DNA of 64,000 bases, from positions 40,494 through 104,493 of the forward strand of contig JAAELQ010000319.1 of the NCBI GenBank assembly GCA_024226515.1, given 5' to 3'. The stretch is from a bacterium (GTDB taxonomy: Bacteria > Acidobacteriota > Polarisedimenticolia > Polarisedimenticolales > Polarisedimenticolaceae). This document shows positions 1 through 8,726 of the stretch, piece by piece. A program made the translations under genes and the position numbers. Every line of letters starts with the position of its first letter. Within the stretch, counting starts at the first letter, position 1. Below the pieces are notes generated by a model. That model ran no database searches, was not told the DNA's origin, and saw only the letters and a program-made list of their open reading frames with translations.

Positions 1-1733
1 CGCTGGGGCGCCTGGTCGGCCGACTGTTCTCCGAGTTCGCTCCCCTGCGCGCCTACACGATCAACGTGCTGGCCAGCCTGCTGGGCATCGTGACGCTGAT
101 CGCGCTGAGCTTCTTCGAGACCAGTCCGACATGGTGGTTTCTGCTCTTCTTCTTGCCGCTGTTCTGGCTCCTGCGCCGCGATCCGCGCGGGGTGATCGTC
201 ACGCTCGTGTCGTTCGTGATGGTCGTCGTCGCGCTGCAGGCGACGCGCGATCCGCTCGAGTTCTGGTCGCCGTACCACAAGATCACGCTGGACGAGCAGC
301 CGCACGAACTGATCAACTCGCGCATGCTGATGACCAACAACAACGGTCATCAGGTACTGTACGACCTCGGAGCGGAGCGCACGCGGGAGCGCGTCGGTCG
401 AACCGAGCGCGCCTGGGCCGCCTTCGACAAGCACGAAGCTTTCTACAACGCGGCCTACCGCATCGTCCGACCGAAGTCGGTGCTGATCATCGGCGGGGGC
501 ACGGGCAACGAGGCCGCGGCCGCGCTGCGCAACGGTGCCGAGCGGATCGACGTGGTCGAGATCGACCCCGTGATCCTCGACATCGGGCGCGAGTACCACC
601 CCGAGCGGCCGTACGACGCGACGAACGTGCGCGTCATCAACGATGACGCGCGGCACTACCTGTCGACGACGAACGAGACGTACGATCTGATCGTCTTCGG
701 CTTCCTCGACTCGACGAGTCGACTGTCGAGCATGGCCAACATCCGCCTCGACAACTATGTCTACACGTACGAGTGCCTCGAACGTGCGCGCACGCGGCTC
801 AACGACGACGGCCTGCTGCAGCTTGGCTATTACGTCGTGCAGAACTTCATCAAGATCCGGCTGTACCAGATGCTGACCGACGTCTTCGATCAGAAGCCGC
901 TGGCCTACGCCAACGTCATCTTCTTCACCGGCCCGGCCGTCGAGGGCCGAACGCACCTCGCGCTGCCCGGGATGAAGCAGAGTCTTCCGCCGGACGATCT
1001 CGAGGCCGTGCGGTACGCCACGGACGACTGGCCGTATCTCAGCCTGGCGAAGCCGTCGATCTCGCGCGACTACGTGATCTCGCTGGCGCTGATGCTGGTC
1101 CTCTCGATCGTCATGATCGGCATCTTCCTCGGGCGCTCCGCGGGCGAGCGCTTCCGCTCCGAGGCGTCGGCGTTGTTCCTGCTGCAGGGCATCGCGTTCA
1201 TGTTGCTCGAGACGAACTGCATCAACCGCATGGCCCTGGTGCTGGGCTCGACGTGGATCGTGACCTCGGTCGCCATCGTCTTCGTCTTGATCTCCTCGCT
1301 GCTCAGCATCGCGATCGTGCGCCGCGGTCCGTGGCCCGGCGTGCCGACGATTCTCGGCTTCCTCGCGGCGAGTCTCGTGCTGAACTTCTTCGTCGACGTC
1401 AACTCGTTCTTCGGTCTTCCGCGCGCGGCGCAGATCGTCATCCCGTCGTTGATCGTCTATCTGCCGATCCTCGGCTCGAGCCTGCTGTTCTGCCGCATGT
1501 TTCAGGGGCAGCAAACCGGCGCGTTCTACTTCGGTATCAACTTGCTCGGCGCGATGCTGGGCGGCTTCCTCGAGTACCTGACGCTGGTGATCGGCATCCG
1601 CAACCTGTACCTGGTGGGCCTGGCCGTCGTTGCGGCGCTGGCGATCGTCTACGTCCGATCCCGAACGACGCAGGAGCACGCGGCACCGCAGCTGGCGACG
1701 GCGGCCGGTGTGAGTTCTAGGCGGTCGCCGTGA
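1..1733 (+). CDS. Membrane-bound spermidine-synthase-like protein (5' end outside window)
   Basis: The frame is already open at the first bases (codons from position 3) with no start, so the N-terminus lies upstream; at least 577 residues are visible. Hydrophobic helices come first, then a spermidine-synthase (SpeE) type Rossmann domain with glycine-rich motif GGGTGNEAAAAL near 495-530, the acidic VVEIDP strand near 553 and DDARHYL near 642. From about 1070 to 1660 several further membrane helices follow. In family knowledge this is a spermine/spermidine synthase domain embedded in a multi-pass membrane protein. The substrate of such fusions is not settled, so aminopropyl transfer is inference. 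It runs into the converging small membrane gene, sharing 1717-1733. Confidence 0.85.
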   Translation, partial: LGRLVGRLFSEFAPLRAYTINVLASLLGIVTLIALSFFETSPTWWFLLFFLPLFWLLRRDPRGVIVTLVSFVMVVVALQATRDPLEFWSPYHKITLDEQPHELINSRMLMTNNNGHQVLYDLGAERTRERVGRTERAWAAFDKHEAFYNAAYRIVRPKSVLIIGGGTGNEAAAALRNGAERIDVVEIDPVILDIGREYHPERPYDATNVRVINDDARHYLSTTNETYDLIVFGFLDSTSRLSSMANIRLDNYVYTYECLERARTRLNDDGLLQLGYYVVQNFIKIRLYQMLTDVFDQKPLAYANVIFFTGPAVEGRTHLALPGMKQSLPPDDLEAVRYATDDWPYLSLAKPSISRDYVISLALMLVLSIVMIGIFLGRSAGERFRSEASALFLLQGIAFMLLETNCINRMALVLGSTWIVTSVAIVFVLISSLLSIAIVRRGPWPGVPTILGFLAASLVLNFFVDVNSFFGLPRAAQIVIPSLIVYLPILGSSLLFCRMFQGQQTGAFYFGINLLGAMLGGFLEYLTLVIGIRNLYLVGLAVVAALAIVYVRSRTTQEHAAPQLATAAGVSSRRSP

Positions 1734-1968
1734 TGCGGTTGTAGATCCAGGCCAGCAGCGCCCCGCCGAAGGCGCCGTCCAGCAGGCCCCAGGCGAATCC
1801 GATCAGGCTCCCCGCCGGGGTGACCGAGTAGCCGCGATAGACCTTGGACACGAAGGTCGGGTCGCTCGAAGGACCGTCCAGCAGGATGATCCACCACGTG
1901 CCGAAGAGCAGCGCGCAGCCCCAGAGCAGAGCGCACGTGATCGCGAGAGCCTTCACATCGAGTTTCAT
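1717..1968 (-). CDS. Small two-helix membrane protein, holin-like
   Basis: An 83-residue protein with two hydrophobic helices: one after MKLDVKALAIT and one near the C-terminus in a GFAWGLLDGAFGGALLAW stretch. It resembles the small chromosomal proteins usually labelled bacteriophage holin; no phage genes are nearby, so a lytic role is doubtful and the label is only by family. I chose the ATG at 1968 because GGAGG sits about six bases upstream; an in-frame ATG at 1980 has no such site. It is divergent from the XRE gene. Confidence 0.65.
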   Translation of the reverse strand: MKLDVKALAITCALLWGCALLFGTWWIILLDGPSSDPTFVSKVYRGYSVTPAGSLIGFAWGLLDGAFGGALLAWIYNRITATA

Positions 1969-2001
1969 GATCGCCTCCATACCCGATATTCCTGGACGAT
2001 G

Positions 2002-2020
2002 TGTACCATATAATAGTACA
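2002..2020 (+). promoter_or_regulatory. -10 box inside a palindrome upstream of the XRE gene
   Basis: TGTAC (2002-2006) and GTACA (2016-2020) form a perfect inverted repeat enclosing TATAAT at 2009-2014. The ATG of the XRE-type gene begins at 2029, so the transcript would have almost no leader. A palindrome over a -10 box is the usual place for autoregulation by such a protein; binding is inferred. No good -35 is visible. Confidence 0.5.
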
Positions 2021-2028
2021 ATCTGATC

Positions 2029-2400
2029 ATGAGACTCTGCCCCGAACAGGTGCGCCGGTTGGCGAAGTCGAGAGGCCGGTCTCTCAGCGAACTCCTCCGG
2101 GCGGCGGGTATCAGCCGCACGGCCTACTACTCTCTGACCCGTCGTCCGTCGGTGTTGCCGAAGACGGTTCGCGAGCTGGCCCGGGTACTGGGGGTTTCGC
2201 CGATGGAGATCCTCGACGCTGCCTCATCCGACGAGGCGACCCACCAGGGTCGTCTGCGCGAAGCCCAACGCATTCTCGCCGCGGACCCCAGCACGTCGTT
2301 CGAGAACGTGTGGCACACGCTGTGTCTGCTGGAACTCGATCCGATCGAACGCCTCAACCGGAGCCTGATCCGTGGCCGCGCCAGCGCCATTCACCGATAA
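2029..2400 (+). CDS. XRE-type helix-turn-helix protein, possible antitoxin
   Basis: A 123-residue protein. Residues about 5-65 form a Cro/C1-type helix-turn-helix (LSELLRAAGISRTAYYSL, then PKTVRELARVLGVSPMEIL). The C-terminal 55 residues are helical and unassigned. It overlaps the following nucleotidyltransferase gene by 29 bases, so the two are probably translated together. No Shine-Dalgarno is seen, consistent with a near-leaderless transcript from the TATAAT at 2009. An antitoxin or autorepressor role is inferred from the pairing. Confidence 0.75.
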   Translation: MRLCPEQVRRLAKSRGRSLSELLRAAGISRTAYYSLTRRPSVLPKTVRELARVLGVSPMEILDAASSDEATHQGRLREAQRILAADPSTSFENVWHTLCLLELDPIERLNRSLIRGRASAIHR

Positions 2401-2839
2401 AGAGCTGGCATTCCTGCAAGCCCTCGAGGACGAGGGCGTGGAATACCTGGTGGTCGGATTGGCGGCTGCTGCGCTGCAGGGCGCACCTGCGGTTACCCAG
2501 GACATCGATCTGTGGTTCCGCGATCTCTCGGATCCCGGCGTACAGTCAGCGTTGCGTAGCGTCGGCGCCACCTACATTCCGCCGGGCTCGAACAACCCGC
2601 CGCTGATCGTCGGAGGCGGCGCCGATCTGTTCGACCTGGTCGTGCACATGCGTGGCCTGCGGTCGTTCTCCGAAGAGCGCAGCCAAGCCGTGCGAATACG
2701 ACTCGGTTCGACGACCGTCCCGGTCCTGCCACTCGACCGCATCATCGCCAGCAAGAAGGCAACCGACCGTCCCAAGGATCGCGCAATCCTGCCCGTGCTC
2801 GAGGATTGCCTCAAAGTCCAGAGGAAGCGCAAGACCTGA
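2372..2839 (+). CDS. Nucleotidyltransferase-fold protein (AbiEii/MNT-like), possible toxin
   Basis: 155 residues from GTG at 2372, with GGAG about eight bases upstream. The N-terminal pattern EGVEYLVVGLAAAALQG followed by TQDIDLWF is typical of the minimal nucleotidyltransferase fold, with DID as the metal-binding acidic pair; a later aspartate in GADLFDLVVH may be the third. Related families include AbiEii-type toxins and MNT antitoxins, so toxin or antitoxin polarity cannot be told from sequence. It overlaps the XRE gene upstream, suggesting a two-gene module. Confidence 0.75.
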   Translation: MAAPAPFTDKELAFLQALEDEGVEYLVVGLAAAALQGAPAVTQDIDLWFRDLSDPGVQSALRSVGATYIPPGSNNPPLIVGGGADLFDLVVHMRGLRSFSEERSQAVRIRLGSTTVPVLPLDRIIASKKATDRPKDRAILPVLEDCLKVQRKRKT

Positions 2840-2888
2840 CTCGTGCTAGTCTCGCCGCGGGAGCACCCCGCGCGGTGCGAGGAAGCCT

Positions 2889-3893
2889 GTGGCCAGGACC
2901 AAGCGCACGAAGCTCGACGATGCGACGCGGCTGCTGCAGAACGCGAAGCGGGACCTGATCCGCGCGCGCCGCGCGCTGGCCAGGGAGTCGAAGCCCGGCG
3001 ACGCGGCGATCGAGGTCGCGCCGAGCTGGAAATGGGCCGCGCGGCTGCTCGAGAAGCGCCGCCCGCAGTTGATGAAGATCCCCGGCGTCGTCGGCTGCGG
3101 CCTCGGCTTTCGTTACAAGGACGACGAGGAGACCGGCGAACCGTGCATCACCGTCTTCGTGCGGCGCAAGTGGTCGCGAAAGACGATCGAGAAGCGCAAG
3201 CTGAAGCGCATCCCGCACTACTTCCGCGAGGGCAAGCGGCGCATCGACGTCGACGTGGTCGCGGCGGGGCGGTTGAAGCGGCAGCTGGACGTCGGAAGGA
3301 GCCTCGGCCCGGTCAACTTGCACCAGAGGGGAACGCTGGGCGCCTACGCCGAAGAGCTCGCCTCCTCCGCGGCGCTGGCGCTGACGGCGATGCACGTCAG
3401 CGGCATCCCCGAGTTCCCTGCACCCGGGGCACCGCCGGTCACGTTCCGTCACCCGAGCGTGCTCGACCCGGGCGCGGGAGCCCAGCTCGGGCAGATGACC
3501 GAGGGCACGATGCAGGGCGTCGACGCGTGCAAGATCGCGCTCGACGACCCGTCGATCGTCCGCCCGGTGATCCCCGGGATCGGCAAGATCATGGGTTGGC
3601 GCCCGGTCACGTATCCTGGGGATCGCGGCACGCCGGTGCGACTCCACGGTGCGGTCAGCGGCTTTCGCATGGGGACGATCATCAATCCGTTCGTGCCGCT
3701 GCCGGACGAAGACCTCGATGCGGCCATCGTGGTCGGCATCGACACCCAGTGGGGCGACTCGGGCTGCGCGCTGGTCGACCCCGCGAACCTGATTCTGGGC
3801 TTCCTCGTCGGCGAGATGGCCGGCGGTCTGCGAGTGTTCACCCCGGCCAGCCTCGTGCTGGGACGGCTTACGTGTGACATCACCGTTTTCTAG
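2889..3893 (+). CDS. NAL1-like trypsin-fold serine peptidase
   Basis: 334 residues from GTG at 2889, preceded by GAGGA at a five-base spacing. The N-terminal third is basic and helical. Residues about 64-93 (IPGVVGCGLGFRYKD, TGEPCITVFVRRK) match the entry segment of NAL1-like peptidases. LTAMH (His169) and GDSGCALVD (Ser291) stand where the trypsin-fold catalytic His and Ser are expected; an Asp in VDACKIALDD could complete the triad. No signal peptide, so probably cytoplasmic. The substrate is unknown. It ends ten bases before the next gene and may be co-transcribed. Confidence 0.65.
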   Translation: MARTKRTKLDDATRLLQNAKRDLIRARRALARESKPGDAAIEVAPSWKWAARLLEKRRPQLMKIPGVVGCGLGFRYKDDEETGEPCITVFVRRKWSRKTIEKRKLKRIPHYFREGKRRIDVDVVAAGRLKRQLDVGRSLGPVNLHQRGTLGAYAEELASSAALALTAMHVSGIPEFPAPGAPPVTFRHPSVLDPGAGAQLGQMTEGTMQGVDACKIALDDPSIVRPVIPGIGKIMGWRPVTYPGDRGTPVRLHGAVSGFRMGTIINPFVPLPDEDLDAAIVVGIDTQWGDSGCALVDPANLILGFLVGEMAGGLRVFTPASLVLGRLTCDITVF

Positions 3894-3903
3894 GAGAGTT
3901 CCG

Positions 3904-5268
3904 ATGCGTCGAACGATTGCATGGTGCGTCCCGGCCCTGGTCCTGATCGCGCTGTCCGGCTCACCCGCGCCGGCGCAGAGCTGGACGATCGAGTTGAAGA
4001 ACACGGCGGACGGACCCGAGGTCGCCCGCAGCGGAATGGACGACGCGGGCTTCAACACGGTGCGCGCGGAGCACGCCGGCCTGAAGGTCGCCTGCGGTCC
4101 GGACGTCGACTGCGCCAGGGTCGCGGTCAAGATCCTGACCGGCAGCGGCAGCGTCCTGCTCGATCTCGGCACGGGCAGCGGGGCTCTCTCCGTGTTCACG
4201 ATCCCGAAATCCGCCGCGACCGACAGCGAGCTGGCGCTGTTCTACGACGGGGCGAGCACGCCGCTGACGAAATACCTGCTGGCGGCAGGAGCTTCGAGCG
4301 TGATTCCGGTCGAACCGTCCCCCTCGGGCGACGGCGGCGGCGGCACGGTCACCCGCCCGCTGGCCGAGCTGCTGAAGGCCGAGTGCCGCGCGCGGGGCAG
4401 CGCGCGCTACAGCACGAAGCGAAACCGCGGCGCGATCGTCGTCTCGCCCACGGGCCAGGTGAGCGAAGGACGGGGCGTCGAGAAATTCGACGAGAACGAC
4501 ACGCTGGAGGTCACGGTGTTCGGCCACAAGGCCTTGCTCGACCAGCTGAAGGTGCGTCGCAAGTCGCCGTTCGGCACGGGCGAGCTGCGCATCGTCGGCG
4601 AGGGGCTGAAGATCCCCGTCGCCTCGGGCCTCTCGCGTCAGTCCGGTTCGGACGTCTGCGGCACGCGCACGTTCACGCTGAACAACTTCGCGCCGGGGCG
4701 CGGCGAGGTCGAGATCGCCGTGCACGACGGCAGCGGCGACACCGTCCTCGGTACGTTCGAGTTCAAGGTCAATCCGCTGTACTTCGGCATCTTCTCGCTG
4801 GGCGGTGTGTGGACCGACATGGTCGACCCCGAGTTCAAGCTCGTCTCGGACGGCGCCGACTCGATCCTCTCGGCCGGCAACCAGGGCGACAACGAGTTCC
4901 TGTACTCGGTGATGTTCACCCCGTACATCTGGGGCAAGCGCGACCTGGAGAAGAAGACCGGGTGGCTGCGCCGCATCAATCCGACCGTCGGTCTCGTGCT
5001 GGACGACGTGGAAGACCACGGCCTGGTCGGCCTGACCTTCGACCTGCCGCGCGGCTTTCTCGTCACGGCCGGCAAGCACTACCGCAAGATCAGCGTGATC
5101 GACGAGAACTCCGGCCTGTCGGAGGGCGACGTGTTCACGGGGCCCGTGGATCAGCTTCCGATCTCGGACTCCTGGGAGGACGACTCGTTCGTTTCGGTCT
5201 CGATCGATCTGCGTGTGGCGGTGAAGATGTTCGCGTCGGCGTTTCGCGGGGCGGGCGGCGGGAAGTAG
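3904..5268 (+). CDS. Exported protein of unknown function
   Basis: 454 residues from ATG at 3904 with GGAGAG upstream. A clear Sec signal peptide ends near APAQS (residues 1-24). A Gly-rich linker (GDGGGGT, residue about 145) separates a beta-rich N-terminal domain from a middle region that contains two cysteines. The last 150 residues have alternating aromatic strands (YFGIFSLGGVWTDM onward) that could be an outer-membrane or periplasmic beta domain. I recognise no family. Confidence 0.7.
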   Translation: MRRTIAWCVPALVLIALSGSPAPAQSWTIELKNTADGPEVARSGMDDAGFNTVRAEHAGLKVACGPDVDCARVAVKILTGSGSVLLDLGTGSGALSVFTIPKSAATDSELALFYDGASTPLTKYLLAAGASSVIPVEPSPSGDGGGGTVTRPLAELLKAECRARGSARYSTKRNRGAIVVSPTGQVSEGRGVEKFDENDTLEVTVFGHKALLDQLKVRRKSPFGTGELRIVGEGLKIPVASGLSRQSGSDVCGTRTFTLNNFAPGRGEVEIAVHDGSGDTVLGTFEFKVNPLYFGIFSLGGVWTDMVDPEFKLVSDGADSILSAGNQGDNEFLYSVMFTPYIWGKRDLEKKTGWLRRINPTVGLVLDDVEDHGLVGLTFDLPRGFLVTAGKHYRKISVIDENSGLSEGDVFTGPVDQLPISDSWEDDSFVSVSIDLRVAVKMFASAFRGAGGGK

Positions 5269-5286
5269 CCGCGGCGCCGGCGCCAC

Positions 5287-5541
5287 CTAGGGCAGTTCGA
5301 CCCTGGCCTCGACGCCACGGGTCCGCTTCAATCGCGCGTCGCAAGTGATCAGCGTCGCCTCGAGACTCTCGGCGAGCGCGAGGTAGGCGGCGTCGTAGGC
5401 GGTCGCGTTGTGTCGCAACTGCCAGATCCTGCCGAGCAGCATGTCGTGCGGGTAACGCCGGATGGAGAACGCCGCGAAGTCGTCCAGCGCCTCGGCCGCA
5501 CGCTCCGCCGAGAGTGCGCCACATGTGCTACACATGTCCAT
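5287..5541 (-). pseudogene. Truncated vapC (PIN-domain) remnant
   Basis: The frame keeps the C-terminal two thirds of a VapC-like PIN domain: LSAERAAEALDDF, RRYPHDMLLGRIWQLR, the acidic YDAAYLALAE and TCDARLKR. The N-terminal strand with the first catalytic aspartate is missing. Upstream of MDMCSTCG the frame runs into unrelated sequence belonging antisense to the next gene. There is no antitoxin gene beside it. Loss of the first acidic residue should abolish nuclease activity. Confidence 0.7.
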
Positions 5542-5637
5542 TGTTCTCGCGACCACGTTCAGATGACGCGTGGGAAGCGTTGGTATGATCCACGTGCAAG
5601 GACGCGACTCGATTCCCTGTAACGCACGAGGACAAGC

Positions 5638-6387
5638 ATGCGCGCAGCGAACGCCGGACTCGCTTTCGTTCTCACTCTCGCCCTCTCGGTGGTTTGCGCC
5701 GGCTGCGCGTCGGAGGCTCCGAAGAACGCGGCCGAGGAGCTGCTGGCGCGCTCGATCGCGTTCCACGACCCCGGTCGCGTGTGGGGCGAGCGCACGATCG
5801 AGCTGCGCTGGACCGGCTCGAACCCCGACGGCGAAGAGCGGCTGCAGTTCGACTTCGTGATGGCGCCGGGGCGTGACGCGTTCGAGATGCAGGGCCACTA
5901 CAAGGGCACGCGGATCGAGTACCAGCTCGAGGGCGATCAGGTCAGCGTCACGGTCGACGGCGAGGCCGAGATCGACCAGGAGACGCGCGACAACCTCGTG
6001 CTCGACCGCGAGGACGGCAGATTCTGGCGCAACTACTTCGGCTACCTCGCCGCGCTTCCGATGAACCTCGCGGCACCGGGCACGCACCTGGACGCCACAC
6101 CGATCGCCACCGAGTTCCGGGGACAGGACGTGCAGTCGTTGCGCGTGACGTACGACGCGGAGGTCGGGACCGACACCTGGACGTTCTACTTCCGTACCGA
6201 GACCGCCGAGCTGGTGGGCTGCCGTTTCACCAAGGCGGACCCGTCGAAGCCCGGCGAATACATCGCCTTCGACGGTCTGGTCGAGGCCGGCGGGCTCCGG
6301 CTGCCCAAGCGCCGCAGCTGGTACATGAACGACGACGACCGGCACCTGGGCGACGACACCCTATCGCGGCTCGCCGTTCGCGAGTGA
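5638..6387 (+). CDS. Putative lipoprotein, DUF6503-like
   Basis: 249 residues. A signal peptide ends in a lipobox LSVVCAGC, so Cys23 is probably lipidated. The mature part starts with ELLARSIAFHDPGRVWGE, resembling the opening of DUF6503-type proteins (a His-Asp-Pro motif followed by a tryptophan), and continues as a beta-rich fold. Likely anchored in the inner or outer membrane facing the periplasm. Function is unknown. It is convergent with the DeoR-like gene. Confidence 0.7.
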   Translation: MRAANAGLAFVLTLALSVVCAGCASEAPKNAAEELLARSIAFHDPGRVWGERTIELRWTGSNPDGEERLQFDFVMAPGRDAFEMQGHYKGTRIEYQLEGDQVSVTVDGEAEIDQETRDNLVLDREDGRFWRNYFGYLAALPMNLAAPGTHLDATPIATEFRGQDVQSLRVTYDAEVGTDTWTFYFRTETAELVGCRFTKADPSKPGEYIAFDGLVEAGGLRLPKRRSWYMNDDDRHLGDDTLSRLAVRE

Positions 6388-6411
6388 GATTCGGTCGCTC
6401 GCGCGAGGAAG

Positions 6412-7317
6412 TCAGACCTGGACGAATCGGTCGCCCATCTCTTGCTCGAAGAAGCGCAAGTAATCTTCGTGGTCGCGGGTCAGTTCGGCAGGCTTGTCAA
6501 CGAACAGCCAGGTTCGTTCCCAGTCAGGCTTGACGTCGATTCGTGAGCCGACCGGGATCCGACGCAGCTTGGTCATGTCTGCCAGGATCACGACCTCAAC
6601 ACCGAGCTCTATGAACGACCGGCGAAACTCCTCCATGTCATCGCTACAGAACAGTTCTCCAGTCTTGCTGATCGCCGATACGGAGAGCACGGCCAAGTCG
6701 CACTGAACAGGACCAAGCCACGGGTTAACTCGCGGACCTCGATGGTCACCTTGTTGATCGGCGCTGCCCATCTCTCCCTGAGGTCTGATAGCGCCGGAGT
6801 CCCGGTCGGGCCGACCCCCCAGCACGGTTAGGCCAACGCTGCCGTATTCCAGCAAGTCGAAGACACCGCGAAGGCTGTTGGTCACCACGTGTTGCGGAAG
6901 CTGGTCGGGAGACGCAAGCCGGATGGCGCCGAACAGGGGCTCGGTCGTCGTGCCGGGAGAGATGAAACAGAATCGACCTGCGAGAAGGTAGGTGCCACCC
7001 GCTCGCTTGTGGGACAGGCACGCTTCCGCGACCCTCTTCTTGGCGGTCTTGTTGAACTGCCGCCGATTCCGGTAGCTGCTACTGAAAATGCGATCGGAGA
7101 TCGATCGAGGCATGGTGTACCGGTCTCGCTGGGCTTTCTCGATCAAGCCCAGATCCGCCAACTTCTTGAGATCAGCCTGAAGCAGCGAATCGCCTACACC
7201 TGTCGGTCCGATCTCTTTGATGTCCCCGAAACTGACCACCGGACGTTTCGTGGCCAACTCGGCTATCGCTTCCAGAATGCCGAATCGACGGGCCGCAGCC
7301 TCTTCGCTCTTGTTCAA
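6412..7317 (-). CDS. DeoR/GlpR-like transcriptional regulator
   Basis: 301 residues. Residues about 8-65 form a winged helix (FGILEAIAELATKRPVVSFGDI, ADLKKLADLGLIEK). From about residue 110 a sugar-phosphate-sensor fold follows, with FISPGTTTEPLF, VVTNSLRGVFDLL, VGLTVLGG and VVILADMTKLRR, the order expected of the DeoR C-terminal (ISOCOT) domain. The ligand cannot be read. The region is visibly less GC-rich than its flanks, suggesting acquisition. A CGTGGC/GCCACG hairpin lies just upstream of its start. Confidence 0.75.
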   Translation of the reverse strand: MNKSEEAAARRFGILEAIAELATKRPVVSFGDIKEIGPTGVGDSLLQADLKKLADLGLIEKAQRDRYTMPRSISDRIFSSSYRNRRQFNKTAKKRVAEACLSHKRAGGTYLLAGRFCFISPGTTTEPLFGAIRLASPDQLPQHVVTNSLRGVFDLLEYGSVGLTVLGGRPDRDSGAIRPQGEMGSADQQGDHRGPRVNPWLGPVQCDLAVLSVSAISKTGELFCSDDMEEFRRSFIELGVEVVILADMTKLRRIPVGSRIDVKPDWERTWLFVDKPAELTRDHEDYLRFFEQEMGDRFVQV

Positions 7318-7344
7318 CTCGTCTTCACCTGATCGTCCGCACTA

Positions 7345-7360
7345 CGTGGCATGAGCCACG
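7345..7360. promoter_or_regulatory. Inverted repeat upstream of the DeoR-like gene
   Basis: CGTGGC (7345-7350), a four-base loop and GCCACG (7355-7360) form a perfect inverted repeat 28 bases before the divergent DeoR-like start codon. This is a reasonable operator position for autoregulation; nothing else supports it. Confidence 0.3.
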
Positions 7361-7513
7361 CGTTGCAGGGGACTTGTAAGAATTAAAGAACCGCTGCCCA
7401 TTCACCCGAACATCGTCTCAGATTGGCACAAGATGGTCAATATTCACGTCGTCTTCAGTATTGGAGATAGGCAAGGGATCATGATATACACCCCGAAATC
7501 ACGGAGGTGTGCT

Positions 7514-8101
7514 GTGGGGCGGAAGAGCGATCTCATTCGTGTGATTGAAACTCGGGACTTCATCTCGGGCGACTGGACACGGGACCTGACCCGGGATGCG
7601 GGCGTGTTCTACGAGTCGATTCTGGAATCTCCAGACGAATTCGACGGGAGCGACAGTCTCCGGTGCCGGTCGCTCCGACAGGTCGAGCTATTCCTCGGTC
7701 GCCTCGGTATTCCCGAGGCGCACGCAACGGCGATCGTGGCACGCGCCCAGGTGCGCATCATCCGCTGCGCTCTCAGGCTGAGGTCCAAGACTGTCGGCGT
7801 CGAGATGGCGACGGAGGTGATTCATGCCAAGGCAGTCGACGCCATCCTGACCGAGCTGCAGAACTGCTTGGCCCGAAACCCGTGGAGGCCATGGTGCGAG
7901 CCGCTGCGAGACGGTCTGCGGAAGCTGGTGAGGTTGTTGTGGTGGCTCGTTTTCCGTGTCGCACGATCGATCGGCGTGGCCTCGCGAGCACTCTCACACG
8001 CTGCGGCTCGTGTCTGCGCAATGTTGGTGACGCTCGCCAAGTCGGGTGCATTCCTGCGGGCATCCCGATCCCGCTCCGCCTTGGGGGATCAGTTGCCGTA
8101 G
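7514..8101 (+). CDS. Unknown protein with basic C-terminus
   Basis: 195 residues when started at GTG 7514, chosen because GGAGG lies six bases upstream; the frame is also open to an ATG at 7433 that lacks a ribosome site. The N-terminal half is mixed alpha/beta (KSDLIRVIETRDFISGDW). The C-terminal half has a hydrophobic, arginine-rich stretch (LVRLLWWLVFRVARSIGVA) that could be an amphipathic or single membrane helix. I recognise no family. It shares the lower GC of the neighbouring DeoR-like gene and may be part of the same insert. Confidence 0.5.
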   Translation: MGRKSDLIRVIETRDFISGDWTRDLTRDAGVFYESILESPDEFDGSDSLRCRSLRQVELFLGRLGIPEAHATAIVARAQVRIIRCALRLRSKTVGVEMATEVIHAKAVDAILTELQNCLARNPWRPWCEPLRDGLRKLVRLLWWLVFRVARSIGVASRALSHAAARVCAMLVTLAKSGAFLRASRSRSALGDQLP

Positions 8102-8271
8102 GCGCGCACCGGGCCCTCTGCGCTTGTCACGCCGATTTCCGTGATCAAGAAGCGAGATGGGGCCGTGTTGGATACCTCGGTTGTCGGCGGCATGATCCAG
8201 CGGCGTGCACCCCGTCGGCCGGTGGCGCCGCGCTTTGCATCATGTCGGACCGGTCCGGGAGCGCGCTCGGA

Positions 8272-8661
8272 TCAGGCCGGGTACTTCCCCACGGGCATCT
8301 CGACGCCGCGCCGACTGAGGTAGTCGGCCAGCACGCCCTTGGCCGATCCATCAACCTGGGTGAAGAACAGCCCCAGCTCGAACTGCTTCTTGCCGGCGAT
8401 CGGAGCCATCTCGCGGCAGCGTACGACGACGGCCTCGAGTCCGACGGGGACGGGCTCGCCGTTGCCGTTCGGGATCTTCAGATCGACCGCAAGGCGGGTC
8501 ATTTCCGGGATCTCGGCGGCGGAGGTACAGTAGAGACCGCCCATGGAGAGGTTGCTGGCGACCATGTCGGCGGCGACGCCCCCGGGGACGGCGATGGCTT
8601 GCAGGTTCAGAATGGTCGCGTAGCGTGGATGTTCGCGGCGATCTTCGGGTCGGTTGCTCAA
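8272..8661 (-). CDS. PilZ-domain protein, predicted c-di-GMP binder
   Basis: 129 residues from TTG at 8661, with GGAGGG upstream. It is essentially one PilZ domain: the RxxxR arginines in DRREHPRY (residues 7-14) and the second motif NLSMGG near residue 38, matching (D/N)xSxxG. Such stand-alone proteins bind cyclic di-GMP and act on motility or surface processes through a partner; none is encoded adjacent. It is divergent from larB. Confidence 0.85.
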   Translation of the reverse strand: MSNRPEDRREHPRYATILNLQAIAVPGGVAADMVASNLSMGGLYCTSAAEIPEMTRLAVDLKIPNGNGEPVPVGLEAVVVRCREMAPIAGKKQFELGLFFTQVDGSAKGVLADYLSRRGVEMPVGKYPA

Positions 8662-8726
8662 AGGTTGCCCTCCAGGAAGTAGGCAATCGTAGGGATCCCC
8701 CGAGGTACGGTCAAGAGGACGGGACA

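Noticed and set aside
5542..6345. Upstream extension of the PIN-domain frame at 5287
   Set aside because: It is antisense to the lipoprotein gene and has no PIN motifs.
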